From positions 1 through 24,500 of IMG/VR virus record IMGVR_UViG_3300030389_001015: a stretch of DNA of 24,500 nucleotides. One strand, written 5' to 3'. Of the stretch, positions 1 through 6,290 are shown piece by piece. Positions within the stretch are counted from its first letter, which is position 1; each line of letters opens with the position of its first letter. This DNA is from a virus. Both the position numbers and the translations under genes were made by a program. The notes below the pieces were generated by a model. The model was not told the DNA's origin, made no database searches, and saw only the letters and a list, made by a program, of their open reading frames with translations.

Positions 1-1
1 T

Positions 2-487
2 CACCATAAAGATGGTACAAGTGCTATTTATAGTGCTTTTAAAGAATTAATAGAGCATGGATACGTAAGGCGTAAACGTGAACGTATAGATGGTAAGCTG
101 AAAGGTATTGATTATATTATATCAGAAACCCCTATTTTAGAAAACCTTAATGTTGAAAACCTTAATCAAGAAAATCTTAATAAAGAAAATCAAGCACTAC
201 TAAATACTAATAATAACAAAGTAAATAATATACAAAGTAATTATATATTAGAGTGGAATGATATAGCAATACAAATAAATTTTAATGATCTTGACAACTT
301 TATAGATTACTGGACTGAAAAATCACCATTAGGCAAAAAGATGAGGTGGCAAAAACAAAAAACATTTGATGTTAAAAGGCGTATGTTAAGGTGGCAAAGA
401 AATAATTTTAATAAGCCTAAAGTATCACAAACAAAACACATGCTTAATGTATGGCAAGAGGCTAAAAAAATAATTAATAATGGATAA
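2..487 (+). CDS. Phage replication protein, winged-helix (5' end cut off by the window)
   Basis: The frame is open from base 2 to the TAA at 485-487, giving 161 visible residues. The first 45 or so residues look like the second half of a winged-helix DNA-binding domain (AIYSAFKELIEHGYVRRKR followed by a basic wing). A low-complexity Asn/Glu/Gln linker follows, including a repeated ENLNx pentapeptide. The C-terminal part (FIDYWTEKSPLGKKMRWQ, then RRMLRWQRNNF) is the signature I associate with phage replisome-organiser or DnaD/DnaT-like proteins in Bacteroidota phages. The likely role is origin recognition and helicase loading. The stop overlaps the next start by 8 nt, so the two genes are probably co-translated. 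The N-terminus and true start lie outside the window. The exact replication family is an inference. Confidence 0.72.
   Translation, partial: HHKDGTSAIYSAFKELIEHGYVRRKRERIDGKLKGIDYIISETPILENLNVENLNQENLNKENQALLNTNNNKVNNIQSNYILEWNDIAIQINFNDLDNFIDYWTEKSPLGKKMRWQKQKTFDVKRRMLRWQRNNFNKPKVSQTKHMLNVWQEAKKIINNG
140..190 (+). repeat. Tandem 15-bp repeats inside the replication gene, possible origin iterons
   Basis: Three head-to-tail 15-bp units (140-154, 155-169, 170-184) share GAAAAYCTTAAT plus three variable bases, and a partial fourth (GAAAAT) starts at 185. They encode the ENLNx pentapeptide repeats of the protein linker. The DNA just downstream (about 200-250) is very AT-rich and could act as an unwinding element. 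Phage origins are often iterons inside the initiator gene, as in lambda O, so an origin role is plausible but unproven. Confidence 0.45.
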
Positions 488-869
488 AATTTGGCATAGA
501 TTTAATACAGATATTAAAGCACTTAAAAATGATTGTGTTGATATATTGAGTAAGTGTTATTTAATGTTAGGGCAAAAGCCTGATGCACAACAAGTTGTAA
601 CAATGGCTAGTTTATTGTATGATGATTTAATAAATAGATATTCTACTATGACAATACAAGAGGTGCAATTTGCTTTAGAGAAAGGTATAAAAGATGGTGA
701 TGATCTTAATTGTTTTATAAATGCACGTACCTGGAATGTATGGCTAAAACAACACAAAAAAAGCGAACAATTAAAAAGACAACAAAAACTTATTACAGAT
801 TATCAAAAGCATGAGCAAAACATAAAAGCAATAGGAAGTACAATAAATAAAGCAAAACAATTAAAATGA
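480..869 (+). CDS. Conserved phage protein next to the replication gene, function unknown
   Basis: A 129-residue soluble, probably helical protein with no signal peptide or membrane segment. The segment around residues 45-90 (LLYDDLINRYSTMTIQEVQF, then a Lys/Asp-rich stretch and a WNVWLKQHKK motif) resembles small proteins I associate with the gene just after the replication initiator in Bacteroidota phages. The C-terminus is Lys/Gln-rich and probably helical. The gene overlaps the upstream replication gene by 8 nt and the downstream small membrane protein by 4 nt (ATGA). Its place suggests a replication accessory role such as a helicase loader. No ATPase motif is visible, so this is only inference from context. 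Confidence 0.7.
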   Translation: MDKIWHRFNTDIKALKNDCVDILSKCYLMLGQKPDAQQVVTMASLLYDDLINRYSTMTIQEVQFALEKGIKDGDDLNCFINARTWNVWLKQHKKSEQLKRQQKLITDYQKHEQNIKAIGSTINKAKQLK

Positions 870-991
870 ATATATTAATATTAACATTAGCTATATTATC
901 ATTACTATATACTTGTATATGGTTAGCAGTAGATAATATGAATTACAAAAGAAAACAAAAAGAATTCAAAGATAAAATAAATAAATTTTAA
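866..991 (+). CDS. Small single-pass membrane protein, 41 residues
   Basis: The ATG at 866 overlaps the upstream TGA in an ATGA arrangement, and the frame ends at TAA 989-991, one base before the next ATG. The product has a hydrophobic N-terminal segment (residues 2-22, ILILTLAILSLLYTCIWLAV), then a short basic tail (NYKRKQKEFKDKINKF). This is typical of a single transmembrane helix with a cytoplasmic charged tail. Perfect packing between neighbours supports it as a real gene. Function is unknown. It has no dual-start or lysis context, so a holin role is not supported. Confidence 0.55.
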   Translation: MNILILTLAILSLLYTCIWLAVDNMNYKRKQKEFKDKINKF

Positions 992-992
992 C

Positions 993-1199
993 ATGGAAAC
1001 AAAACAAGAATTTAAAGAAATACAAAGTATTGTAAGTTTGCAAAGCCATAAAAATACTACTTTGATAGTGTTTGAAAATTATGAAAATGATTTAATGACA
1101 TTAGAAATACCAACATCACAAATATTTGAATGGTTTGGCAAAGAGCAAATGAAACATATATATAAAACTTATACTAATTATTTAAAATCAAAATTATGA
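993..1199 (+). CDS. Hypothetical small phage protein, 68 residues
   Basis: I do not recognise a family. The 68-residue protein is probably a mixed alpha/beta soluble domain: a charged N-terminus, a beta-like stretch (TTLIVFENYENDLMTLEI) and a C-terminal helix rich in Lys and Tyr. There are no cysteines, signal peptide or membrane segment. It starts one base after the previous stop and overlaps the next gene by 4 nt (ATGA), so it belongs to the early/replication operon. Confidence 0.55.
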   Translation: METKQEFKEIQSIVSLQSHKNTTLIVFENYENDLMTLEIPTSQIFEWFGKEQMKHIYKTYTNYLKSKL

Positions 1200-1420
1200 A
1201 ACTAAATCAAAAACAAAAAGTACTTAGACATTTAAAAAACTATGGTAGCATCACACCATTAGAAGCATTTAATGATTATGCTATAATGCGTTTAACAAGC
1301 AGAATATGTGAGTTAAAAGATGAGGGTTACAATATTAAATCAGAATTAATAAGTAGTACAAATAGATTTAATGAAAAAGTATCATTTAGTAAATATACTT
1401 TAGATGAAACTAGGAACTGA
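1196..1420 (+). CDS. Winged-helix DNA-binding protein (HTH_39-like)
   Basis: A 74-residue protein with the pattern of the small helix-turn-helix family often seen in phages: KQKVLRHLKNYGSITPLEAF, then RLTSRICELKDEGYNIKSE. Residues 5-45 would form the three-helix core, with the conserved 'G-S-I-T-P-L-E-A' turn and the 'R-L-t-S-R-I-x-E-L-K-d-x-G-Y-x-I' recognition helix and wing. It may be a transcription regulator or a recombination/replication accessory. It overlaps the methyltransferase start by 17 nt, so the pair is probably translationally coupled. The fold is clear; the target is not. Confidence 0.75.
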   Translation: MKLNQKQKVLRHLKNYGSITPLEAFNDYAIMRLTSRICELKDEGYNIKSELISSTNRFNEKVSFSKYTLDETRN

Positions 1421-2600
1421 TTTTAGTGGTATAGGATCACCTGAAATGGCTTTAAAATATTTAGGTATTAAACACAAAAGCGTTTTTGCTTGTGAGATAG
1501 ATAAATACGCTAGAAAATCTTTTGAGCAATTACACAAACCTGGTATATTTTATGAAGATATAACAAAAAGAAACCACAAAGAAATAGAGCAATTAGATTT
1601 ATATGTTGCAGGTTTTCCTTGTCAAGCATTTAGTATAGCTGGTAAACGTAAAGGTTTTGAAGAGGCAAGAGGTACATTATTTTTTAATGTAGCAGAGTTT
1701 ATAAAAATAAACCAACCTAAAGTATTTGTATTGGAAAATGTTAAGGGTTTATTATCACATGACAAAGGGCGTACATTTCAAACTATTGTAGATATACTTT
1801 CTAATGGTGGTGGTACACAAAATGGGCAAATAAGTTTAGATATGTTTGATGATGGTTTGGGTTACCATATATACTGGCAAGTGCTTAACACTAAACATTA
1901 TGGTATACCACAAAATAGAGAACGTATTTTTATTGTAGGTTATAAAGAATTTAGGCATTTTAGTTTTCCAAAAGAAATACCATTAGATAAAAAATTAAAA
2001 GATATATTACAAGATAAGGTAGATGATAAGTATTTTTTAAGTGATAAAGCTATAAATGGAATTAAAACAAGTCAATTTATTAGCAAAAAAAATATAGTAC
2101 AAAAGGAAATTTGTCAAACATTATTGGGAAGAGATTACAAAGATCAAAAATGTGTAGATGTAAATGATATAGTAGTGCATAACTTACAACAAAGAGGTGC
2201 AAATAGACCATCTTTAAAGAAAAACAAAAATGCAGGTGGTAGTGGACATTTATGTAAATCAGATGGTACAACATATTGTTTAGATGCACCTAACCTACAA
2301 GCAATAGAATGGGTAGCAGATTATAGAAATGATGAGGGTTTAAGAAAGAGAAAGGATAAAATTACACCTTGTTTATCAGCAAGAAGACATAGCGAAAAAG
2401 ATATAAGTACAATGCCACCATTAATCAAAAAAAATAAAATAAGAAGATTAACACCATTAGAAACCTGGCGTTTACAAGGATATAAAGATGATGATTTTTA
2501 CAAAGTAAAAGATGTTAGTGATACACAACTATATAAACAAGCTGGTAATTCTATTACTGTAGATGTATTAATGCACTTATTCAAAAAGATATATGAGTAA
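1404..2600 (+). CDS. DNA C5-cytosine methyltransferase (Dcm family)
   Basis: This 398-residue protein carries the ordered motifs of SAM-dependent 5-methylcytosine methyltransferases: SAM-binding motif I (DFSGIGSPE, residues 6-14), catalytic motif IV FPCQ (71-74, nucleophile Cys73), ENV (111-113), QNRER motif VIII (170-174), a variable target-recognition region (about 190-345), and motifs IX/X (RRLTP at 347 and AGNS at 380-383). All catalytic elements are intact. No endonuclease lies beside it, so it is best read as an orphan phage methyltransferase. Such enzymes commonly protect phage DNA from host restriction. It overlaps neighbours by 17 and 8 nt. The recognition sequence cannot be read from the protein. 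Confidence 0.95.
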   Translation: MKLGTDFSGIGSPEMALKYLGIKHKSVFACEIDKYARKSFEQLHKPGIFYEDITKRNHKEIEQLDLYVAGFPCQAFSIAGKRKGFEEARGTLFFNVAEFIKINQPKVFVLENVKGLLSHDKGRTFQTIVDILSNGGGTQNGQISLDMFDDGLGYHIYWQVLNTKHYGIPQNRERIFIVGYKEFRHFSFPKEIPLDKKLKDILQDKVDDKYFLSDKAINGIKTSQFISKKNIVQKEICQTLLGRDYKDQKCVDVNDIVVHNLQQRGANRPSLKKNKNAGGSGHLCKSDGTTYCLDAPNLQAIEWVADYRNDEGLRKRKDKITPCLSARRHSEKDISTMPPLIKKNKIRRLTPLETWRLQGYKDDDFYKVKDVSDTQLYKQAGNSITVDVLMHLFKKIYE

Positions 2601-2976
2601 ATCAAAACTTGTAAAAAAACTAGATGCTATATTTAGTAAATACATTAGATGGTATTATGCAGATAGTAATGGTTATGTAGCGTGTTACACATGTGGTGTT
2701 ACAAAACCAGTAAAAGAAATGCAATGTGGACATTTTCAATCACGCAGACATTATGCAACACGTTGGTTATCAGATAATTGCAGGGTACAATGTGTAAAGT
2801 GCAATATGTTCGAGCAAGGACAACAATACATATTTGGTAATAAGCTAAAAGCAGAAATAGGTGAAGATAAATTTGATGAAGTTATACAACTATCAAACAC
2901 AAGCGTAAAGCGTAGTAAACAAGATTATGAAGATATGATAAAATACTACAAAGATGAATTGAACAAATTAATGTGA
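2593..2976 (+). CDS. ninG: NinG/Rap-like recombination protein
   Basis: A 127-residue zinc-binding protein of the lambda NinG (Rap) type. It has CYTC (Cys31, Cys34), CGHFQSRRHYATRW (Cys45-Trp58, containing the GHF..R motif) and QCVKCN (Cys67, Cys70). In lambda, Rap is a Holliday-junction/D-loop endonuclease aiding recombination. The protein is shorter than lambda NinG (about 200 residues), with a short C-terminal helical tail instead of a long extension. It overlaps the methyltransferase by 8 nt and is the last gene before the first real intergenic gap. The family call is strong; nuclease activity is inferred. Confidence 0.87.
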   Translation: MSKSKLVKKLDAIFSKYIRWYYADSNGYVACYTCGVTKPVKEMQCGHFQSRRHYATRWLSDNCRVQCVKCNMFEQGQQYIFGNKLKAEIGEDKFDEVIQLSNTSVKRSKQDYEDMIKYYKDELNKLM

Positions 2977-3011
2977 ATAACTAATTTTCAACAATTTACA
3001 TATTGCTTATT

Positions 3012-3019
3012 TATTTTTG
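3012..3019 (+). promoter_or_regulatory. Host-type promoter -7 box before the sigma gene
   Basis: TATTTTTG matches the Bacteroidota -7 consensus TAnnTTTG exactly. It lies in a 55-nt gap (2977-3031), the first real gap in an otherwise overlapping gene string. No convincing -33 TTG is seen at the usual distance. The box ends 12 nt before the GTG start, so a transcript from here would have a very short leader. This is consistent with the host polymerase transcribing the sigma gene. Confidence 0.5.
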
Positions 3020-3031
3020 TAAACTTGGCTT

Positions 3032-3565
3032 GTGCAACTGACACAAAAAGAATATAATAAATTATTATCTATTGCAAGGAATATATGTAAAACAGATTTT
3101 GTAGAGGATTTGTTACATGAGGCATTGTTTGTATGCTTAAAGTACCCACCTGGAAAAATGGAGTTTATCAAAAAAGATGGTAAACTCTTTTTTTTTGTAG
3201 CACGTATAATGGCAAATATGTATCATAGTAAAACAAGTCAATACTATTATAGAATAGCTAGATTTTATGATATGCACACATTACAAGATTGCAACAAAAT
3301 GCAAAAATTTATATTTACTAATAACACTAAGCAACAAGACAAAATAGAGTTAATAGAAATGTTACTAGATGAGTTGTATTGGTATGATAGAGAATTATTT
3401 AAATTATATTATTTTGGTGAATTAGATGGCAATAAATATACATTATCATCATTAGCAAACAAAACTGGTATAAGTAGGCGTAGTATATTTACTACAATTA
3501 AAAATGTAAAAACATACATAAAAAAAAGATTAGATGAAATTAGAAGAGTTGATAAAATATACTAA
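3032..3565 (+). CDS. Phage-encoded sigma-70-family RNA polymerase sigma factor
   Basis: A 177-residue protein with two helical parts. Residues 8-78 resemble sigma region 2 (EDLLHEALFVCLKY, then FFFVARIMANMYHSK). Residues 107-170 resemble region 4, with ELYWYDRELFKLYYFGE followed by a helix-turn-helix (TLSSLANKTGISRRSIFTTI, 137-156). The start is GTG: an in-frame stop lies only 10 nt upstream and the first in-frame ATG (codon 43) would remove much of region 2. Similar small divergent sigma factors occur in Bacteroidota phages. It probably redirects host polymerase to later phage promoters (see TTTATATTTACT copies). It could instead be a region-4-like HTH regulator. It overlaps the next gene by 32 nt. 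Confidence 0.72.
   Translation: MQLTQKEYNKLLSIARNICKTDFVEDLLHEALFVCLKYPPGKMEFIKKDGKLFFFVARIMANMYHSKTSQYYYRIARFYDMHTLQDCNKMQKFIFTNNTKQQDKIELIEMLLDELYWYDRELFKLYYFGELDGNKYTLSSLANKTGISRRSIFTTIKNVKTYIKKRLDEIRRVDKIY
3308..3319 (+). promoter_or_regulatory. Candidate phage late promoter inside the sigma gene (copy a)
   Basis: The exact 12-mer TTTATATTTACT also stands in front of three structural operons. Here the identity with the copy at 7665 extends to 19 bases (3306-3324 and 7663-7681). A TTG at 3289-3291 lies 18 nt upstream of TATATTTA. It would transcribe 3534-7593 (small proteins, methyltransferase, SpeD-like and terminase genes). Because it lies in coding sequence, chance or peptide constraint cannot be excluded. 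Confidence 0.35.
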
Positions 3566-3761
3566 TTACAATGTACCTGCAATAGAGTTTTATAATGAGT
3601 ATGGTGATTTAGAGTATGTGGTAAATTTAAATGAATTTGAATTTGATGATATAGATGTAATATATGGTAGATGGTTTGAGCCATATGGTATAGTAAAATT
3701 GCAAAGAAAATATGAAAAAACCCGATTTGATGATAAAGGCATACAACCTACTGAAAGCTAG
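3534..3761 (+). CDS. Hypothetical small acidic protein, 75 residues
   Basis: I do not recognise a family. The 75-residue protein is rich in Tyr, Phe, Asp and Glu in its first two thirds (NVPAIEFYNEYGDLEYVV, then EFEFDDIDVIYGRWFEPYG) and has a basic C-terminus. It starts 32 nt inside the sigma gene and its own end overlaps the next gene by 50 nt, so it is packed between two better-supported genes. The compact acidic, aromatic make-up is typical of small phage accessory proteins, including DNA mimics and anti-host factors. That is speculation; no motif decides it. Confidence 0.5.
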   Translation: MKLEELIKYTNYNVPAIEFYNEYGDLEYVVNLNEFEFDDIDVIYGRWFEPYGIVKLQRKYEKTRFDDKGIQPTES

Positions 3762-3954
3762 TTATAAACGTGCAGTAGGTGGTTTTAAAGATGTAGATGA
3801 GGTTACATTTTATGATAGAGTACATACGTGTACCAGGTGTCCTAAATTTGATTATATAGAATATGAATGTACAATTTGTGGTTGTCCAATAGAAACTAAA
3901 GCTAAATGGAAAACTGAAAGTTGTCCTAAAAATAAATGGAATGAAATTAAATAA
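3712..3954 (+). CDS. Small zinc-ribbon-like protein
   Basis: An 80-residue protein with two Cys pairs: CTRC (Cys40, Cys43) and CTICGC (Cys53, Cys56, Cys58), plus a late CP (Cys71) before a Trp-ending tail. The order R..C..C - C..CGC.(I/L)..KA......CP...W is a pattern I know from small phage proteins of unknown function. It should bind zinc. It may act in transcription or nucleic-acid binding, but no specific function is known to me. It overlaps its neighbours by 50 and 14 nt. Confidence 0.65.
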   Translation: MKKPDLMIKAYNLLKASYKRAVGGFKDVDEVTFYDRVHTCTRCPKFDYIEYECTICGCPIETKAKWKTESCPKNKWNEIK

Positions 3955-4168
3955 AGATCATAAGCAAAAAGCAGAATATATATGGCAAGGTATAAAAACT
4001 GGTAAGGCAAAAAGTCATCACTATAAAGTAGAGATGATTAAGTTTTATAATGAGTTAAATAATACTAATTATAAATATACAACTAATTGTGGTAGTTGTT
4101 TAAATACTTGTTTTGAGTTTGTTAAATCAATAGTAATAAAACCTAAAAAGAAAAATGGAAAAAAGTAA
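3941..4168 (+). CDS. Small CxxC protein, 75 residues, function unknown
   Basis: A basic 75-residue protein with a helical N-terminus (DHKQKAEYIWQGIKTGK), a conserved-looking 'YNELNNTNYKYTTNCGSCL' region with Cys50, Cys53 and Cys57, and a Lys-rich tail. Small proteins with a CGSC element are common in Bacteroidota phages, usually annotated as hypothetical. It may bind metal or nucleic acid. It overlaps the zinc-ribbon gene and the DUF3310 gene by 14 nt each, so the three are probably expressed together. Confidence 0.55.
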   Translation: MKLNKDHKQKAEYIWQGIKTGKAKSHHYKVEMIKFYNELNNTNYKYTTNCGSCLNTCFEFVKSIVIKPKKKNGKK

Positions 4169-4427
4169 GTACTATTATGATTTTACAAGAAATATGCCTT
4201 GTGATGAAATGGTAGAAAATGAAAACAAAGTACCTGCATACTATGTAGGGCGTAATGGTATGATGGCTAAAGATGTTATTTATGAGTTTAATCTTTCATA
4301 TAATTTAGGAACTGCATGTAGTTACATTTTACGTGCAAAACGTAAACACAAAACACCTATAGATTGTATAAAAAAAGCAATAGCACATTTAGAGTTTGAA
4401 ATAAATAATTTAGAAAATGAAAGTTAA
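4155..4427 (+). CDS. DUF3310 (SaV-like) family protein
   Basis: The 90-residue protein contains the DUF3310 signature in residues 38-86: a hydrophobic helix followed by LSYNLGTACSYILRAKRK (48-65), then 'K-T-P-I-D-C-I-K-K-A-I-A-H-L-E-F-E-I'. DUF3310 proteins are widespread small phage proteins, sometimes described as nucleotide kinases, though the biochemical role is poorly settled. The length is typical. It overlaps the preceding gene by 14 nt and the following methyltransferase by 11 nt. The family is well supported; the role is not. Confidence 0.75.
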   Translation: MEKSKYYYDFTRNMPCDEMVENENKVPAYYVGRNGMMAKDVIYEFNLSYNLGTACSYILRAKRKHKTPIDCIKKAIAHLEFEINNLENES

Positions 4428-5679
4428 ATACGTAAAACCATATGAAGTAAAAGTAAATACTGATAACCCTAGAATTATAAAAGATACTAAGTTTGATAAA
4501 TTAATAAAAAGTGTTAAAGATTTACCACAAATGTTAAAAATGCGACCAATAATTGTAAATGATGATATGATTATATTAGGTGGTAATATGCGTTATCAAG
4601 CGTGTATAAAAGCAGGAATCAAACAAATACCAATAATACAATATACTAAAAAAGAACATTTAGATTTAAATACTGATAAAACATATGAAGAAACTTGTGA
4701 AGAAATTATCATAAAAGATAATGTAGGTTTTGGAGAATGGGATTGGGATATATTAGCAAATGAATGGAACTCTGTAGAATTAGATAATTGGGGTTTAGAT
4801 GTTTGGGTAAATGACGATGAGAAACCAAAGCATAACAAATTACAAGATAGTTTTGTTATTTCACCATTTACAATATTAGATAGTAGGCAAGGCTATTGGA
4901 AAGAAAGAAAGTCAGCGTGGCATGAACTGATAAAAGATAAAGGTGAAAGCAGACAAAATAAATTAACTGGAATTATGTCAGGCACTAATAATGGTGTCAG
5001 TTTGTTAGACCCTGTACTAGCTGAAATATGCAATAAGTGGTTTGGTTTAGAAAATTGCAATACTTTTGATTGTTTTGCAGGTGATAGTGTTTTTGGTTTT
5101 GTAAGTGATTATATGGGTAATAAATTTACTGGAATAGAACTTAGACAAGAGCAAACAGATTTAAATAACTCTAGGCTAAAAGGAAGCAAAAGCAAGTACA
5201 TATGTGATGATGGGCAAAATGTTTTAAAACACATTAAAGCAAATACGCAAGATTTATTATTTAGTTGCCCACCATATTTTGATTTAGAGGTTTATAGTGA
5301 ACTTAAAAATGATGCAAGTAATCAAAAAGAATATGCAGATTTTTTAAAAATATTAGATACAGCATTTAGTAATAGCATAAAATGTTTAAAGGATAACAGG
5401 TTTGCATTTATTGTAGTTGGTGATTTGAGAGATAAAAATGGTGCATATTATAACTTTCCAAATGATATAAAAAACATATTTATTAAAAACAACATGATTT
5501 TATATAACGAAATGGTATTAGTTGAGCCATTAGGCACATTACCACAAAGGGTTAGGCGTTATATGATAAATAGAAAGGTAGGCAAATGCCACCAAAACGT
5601 GTTGGTATTTTACAAAGGAGATACAAAAGAAATTAGCAATATATACAAAGAAATAAATTTAACAATAGATGAAAGCTAA
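4417..5679 (+). CDS. ParB-N-terminal domain / DNA methyltransferase fusion
   Basis: This 420-residue protein has two parts. Residues 1-75 form a ParB/Spo0J-like domain (LPQMLKMRPIIVNDD, then the GGNMRYQA motif at 55-62). Residues about 145-410 form an amino-methyltransferase: SPFTILDSRQGYWKERK (149-165), SAM-binding motif I FDCFAGDS (217-224), GIELR (239-243), catalytic motif IV SCPPYFDLE (283-291), and a C-terminal RKVGKCHQNVLVFYKGD segment. Motif I precedes IV. The residue before PPY is Cys rather than the usual Asp/Asn/Ser; I recall this variant from related phage ParB-methylases. It probably makes N6-methyladenine or N4-methylcytosine in phage DNA; which base is uncertain. It overlaps neighbours by 11 nt each. 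Confidence 0.85.
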   Translation: MKVKYVKPYEVKVNTDNPRIIKDTKFDKLIKSVKDLPQMLKMRPIIVNDDMIILGGNMRYQACIKAGIKQIPIIQYTKKEHLDLNTDKTYEETCEEIIIKDNVGFGEWDWDILANEWNSVELDNWGLDVWVNDDEKPKHNKLQDSFVISPFTILDSRQGYWKERKSAWHELIKDKGESRQNKLTGIMSGTNNGVSLLDPVLAEICNKWFGLENCNTFDCFAGDSVFGFVSDYMGNKFTGIELRQEQTDLNNSRLKGSKSKYICDDGQNVLKHIKANTQDLLFSCPPYFDLEVYSELKNDASNQKEYADFLKILDTAFSNSIKCLKDNRFAFIVVGDLRDKNGAYYNFPNDIKNIFIKNNMILYNEMVLVEPLGTLPQRVRRYMINRKVGKCHQNVLVFYKGDTKEISNIYKEINLTIDES

Positions 5680-5953
5680 GATGCACAACTATAGCGATTG
5701 GGTTAAAGAAACTAGCTCTAAAAAGCTTAAAAGCTATTATAACAGCGTATTAATAGAAAGTGGTTTTAAAATTTTAAATATTATAGATAAACATTTTGAG
5801 CCATATGGATATACTGCATTATTTTTATTAGCCGAAAGCCATTTTGCAATACACACATTTCCAGAACAAAAAACCACATATATTGAATTAAGCAGTTGTG
5901 TGCAAAAACCATATTATAAATTTTTAAATATAATAAGCAATGGACAAAAGTAG
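5669..5953 (+). CDS. speD: Minimal S-adenosylmethionine decarboxylase-like protein (SpeD family)
   Basis: A 94-residue protein whose core matches the pyruvoyl SpeD family: FEPYGYTALFLLAESHFAIH (43-62), then TFPEQKTTYIELSSC (63-77). Glu56-Ser57 is the expected self-cleavage site, Ser57 the pyruvoyl precursor. His62 and Cys77 fall at +5 and +20 from it, as do His68 and Cys83 relative to Ser63 in the Thermotoga enzyme, so the catalytic set is intact. It is shorter than usual (about 120-130). SpeD makes decarboxylated SAM for spermidine synthesis; some homologues act on ornithine or arginine. It overlaps the methyltransferase by 11 nt (or starts at ATG 5681) and the small terminase by 14 nt. No other polyamine gene is visible. 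Confidence 0.82.
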   Translation: MKAKMHNYSDWVKETSSKKLKSYYNSVLIESGFKILNIIDKHFEPYGYTALFLLAESHFAIHTFPEQKTTYIELSSCVQKPYYKFLNIISNGQK

Positions 5954-6290
5954 ACACATAAAAAAAGAAACAATAATAAAGGCTCTAGAAAGTAGTTTAG
6001 GTGTAGTAACAACTGCATGTAAAAAAACCGATATACCAAGAAGTACATTTTATAAATGGCTTAAAGAAGATGATGATTTTGCAAGTAAGGTAAAAGATAT
6101 AGAGAATGTTAGTTTAGATTTTGCAGAAAGCAAATTATTTGAGCAAATACAAGATAACAATACAAGTGCTACTATATTTTATTTAAAGACAAAAGGTAGA
6201 AAGCGTGGTTATTGGGAAAAACAACAACATGATATTACTACTGATGATGAGCCTATACAAATTAACATCAAATTAACTGATGAAGATTGA
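5940..6290 (+). CDS. terS: Terminase small subunit (TerS-like)
   Basis: A 116-residue protein starting with a helix-turn-helix (residues 8-46: KKETIIKALESSLGVVTTAC, then DIPRSTFYKWLKEDDDF), followed by a helical oligomerisation-like part (AESKLFEQIQDNNTSATIFY) and a 'LKTKGRKRGYWEKQQ' motif typical of phage small terminases. The C-terminus is acidic. The role is recognition of the packaging site on phage DNA and control of the large subunit. It overlaps the large terminase by 11 nt, the standard TerS-TerL pairing. Position and sequence agree. Confidence 0.85.
   Translation: MDKSRHIKKETIIKALESSLGVVTTACKKTDIPRSTFYKWLKEDDDFASKVKDIENVSLDFAESKLFEQIQDNNTSATIFYLKTKGRKRGYWEKQQHDITTDDEPIQINIKLTDED

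Noticed and set aside
1388-1397. Reverse-strand copy of TATATTTACT (reads AGTAAATATA on the + strand)
   Set aside because: Only ten bases match, it lies in coding DNA, and no minus-strand gene is near it; chance in AT-rich DNA explains it.
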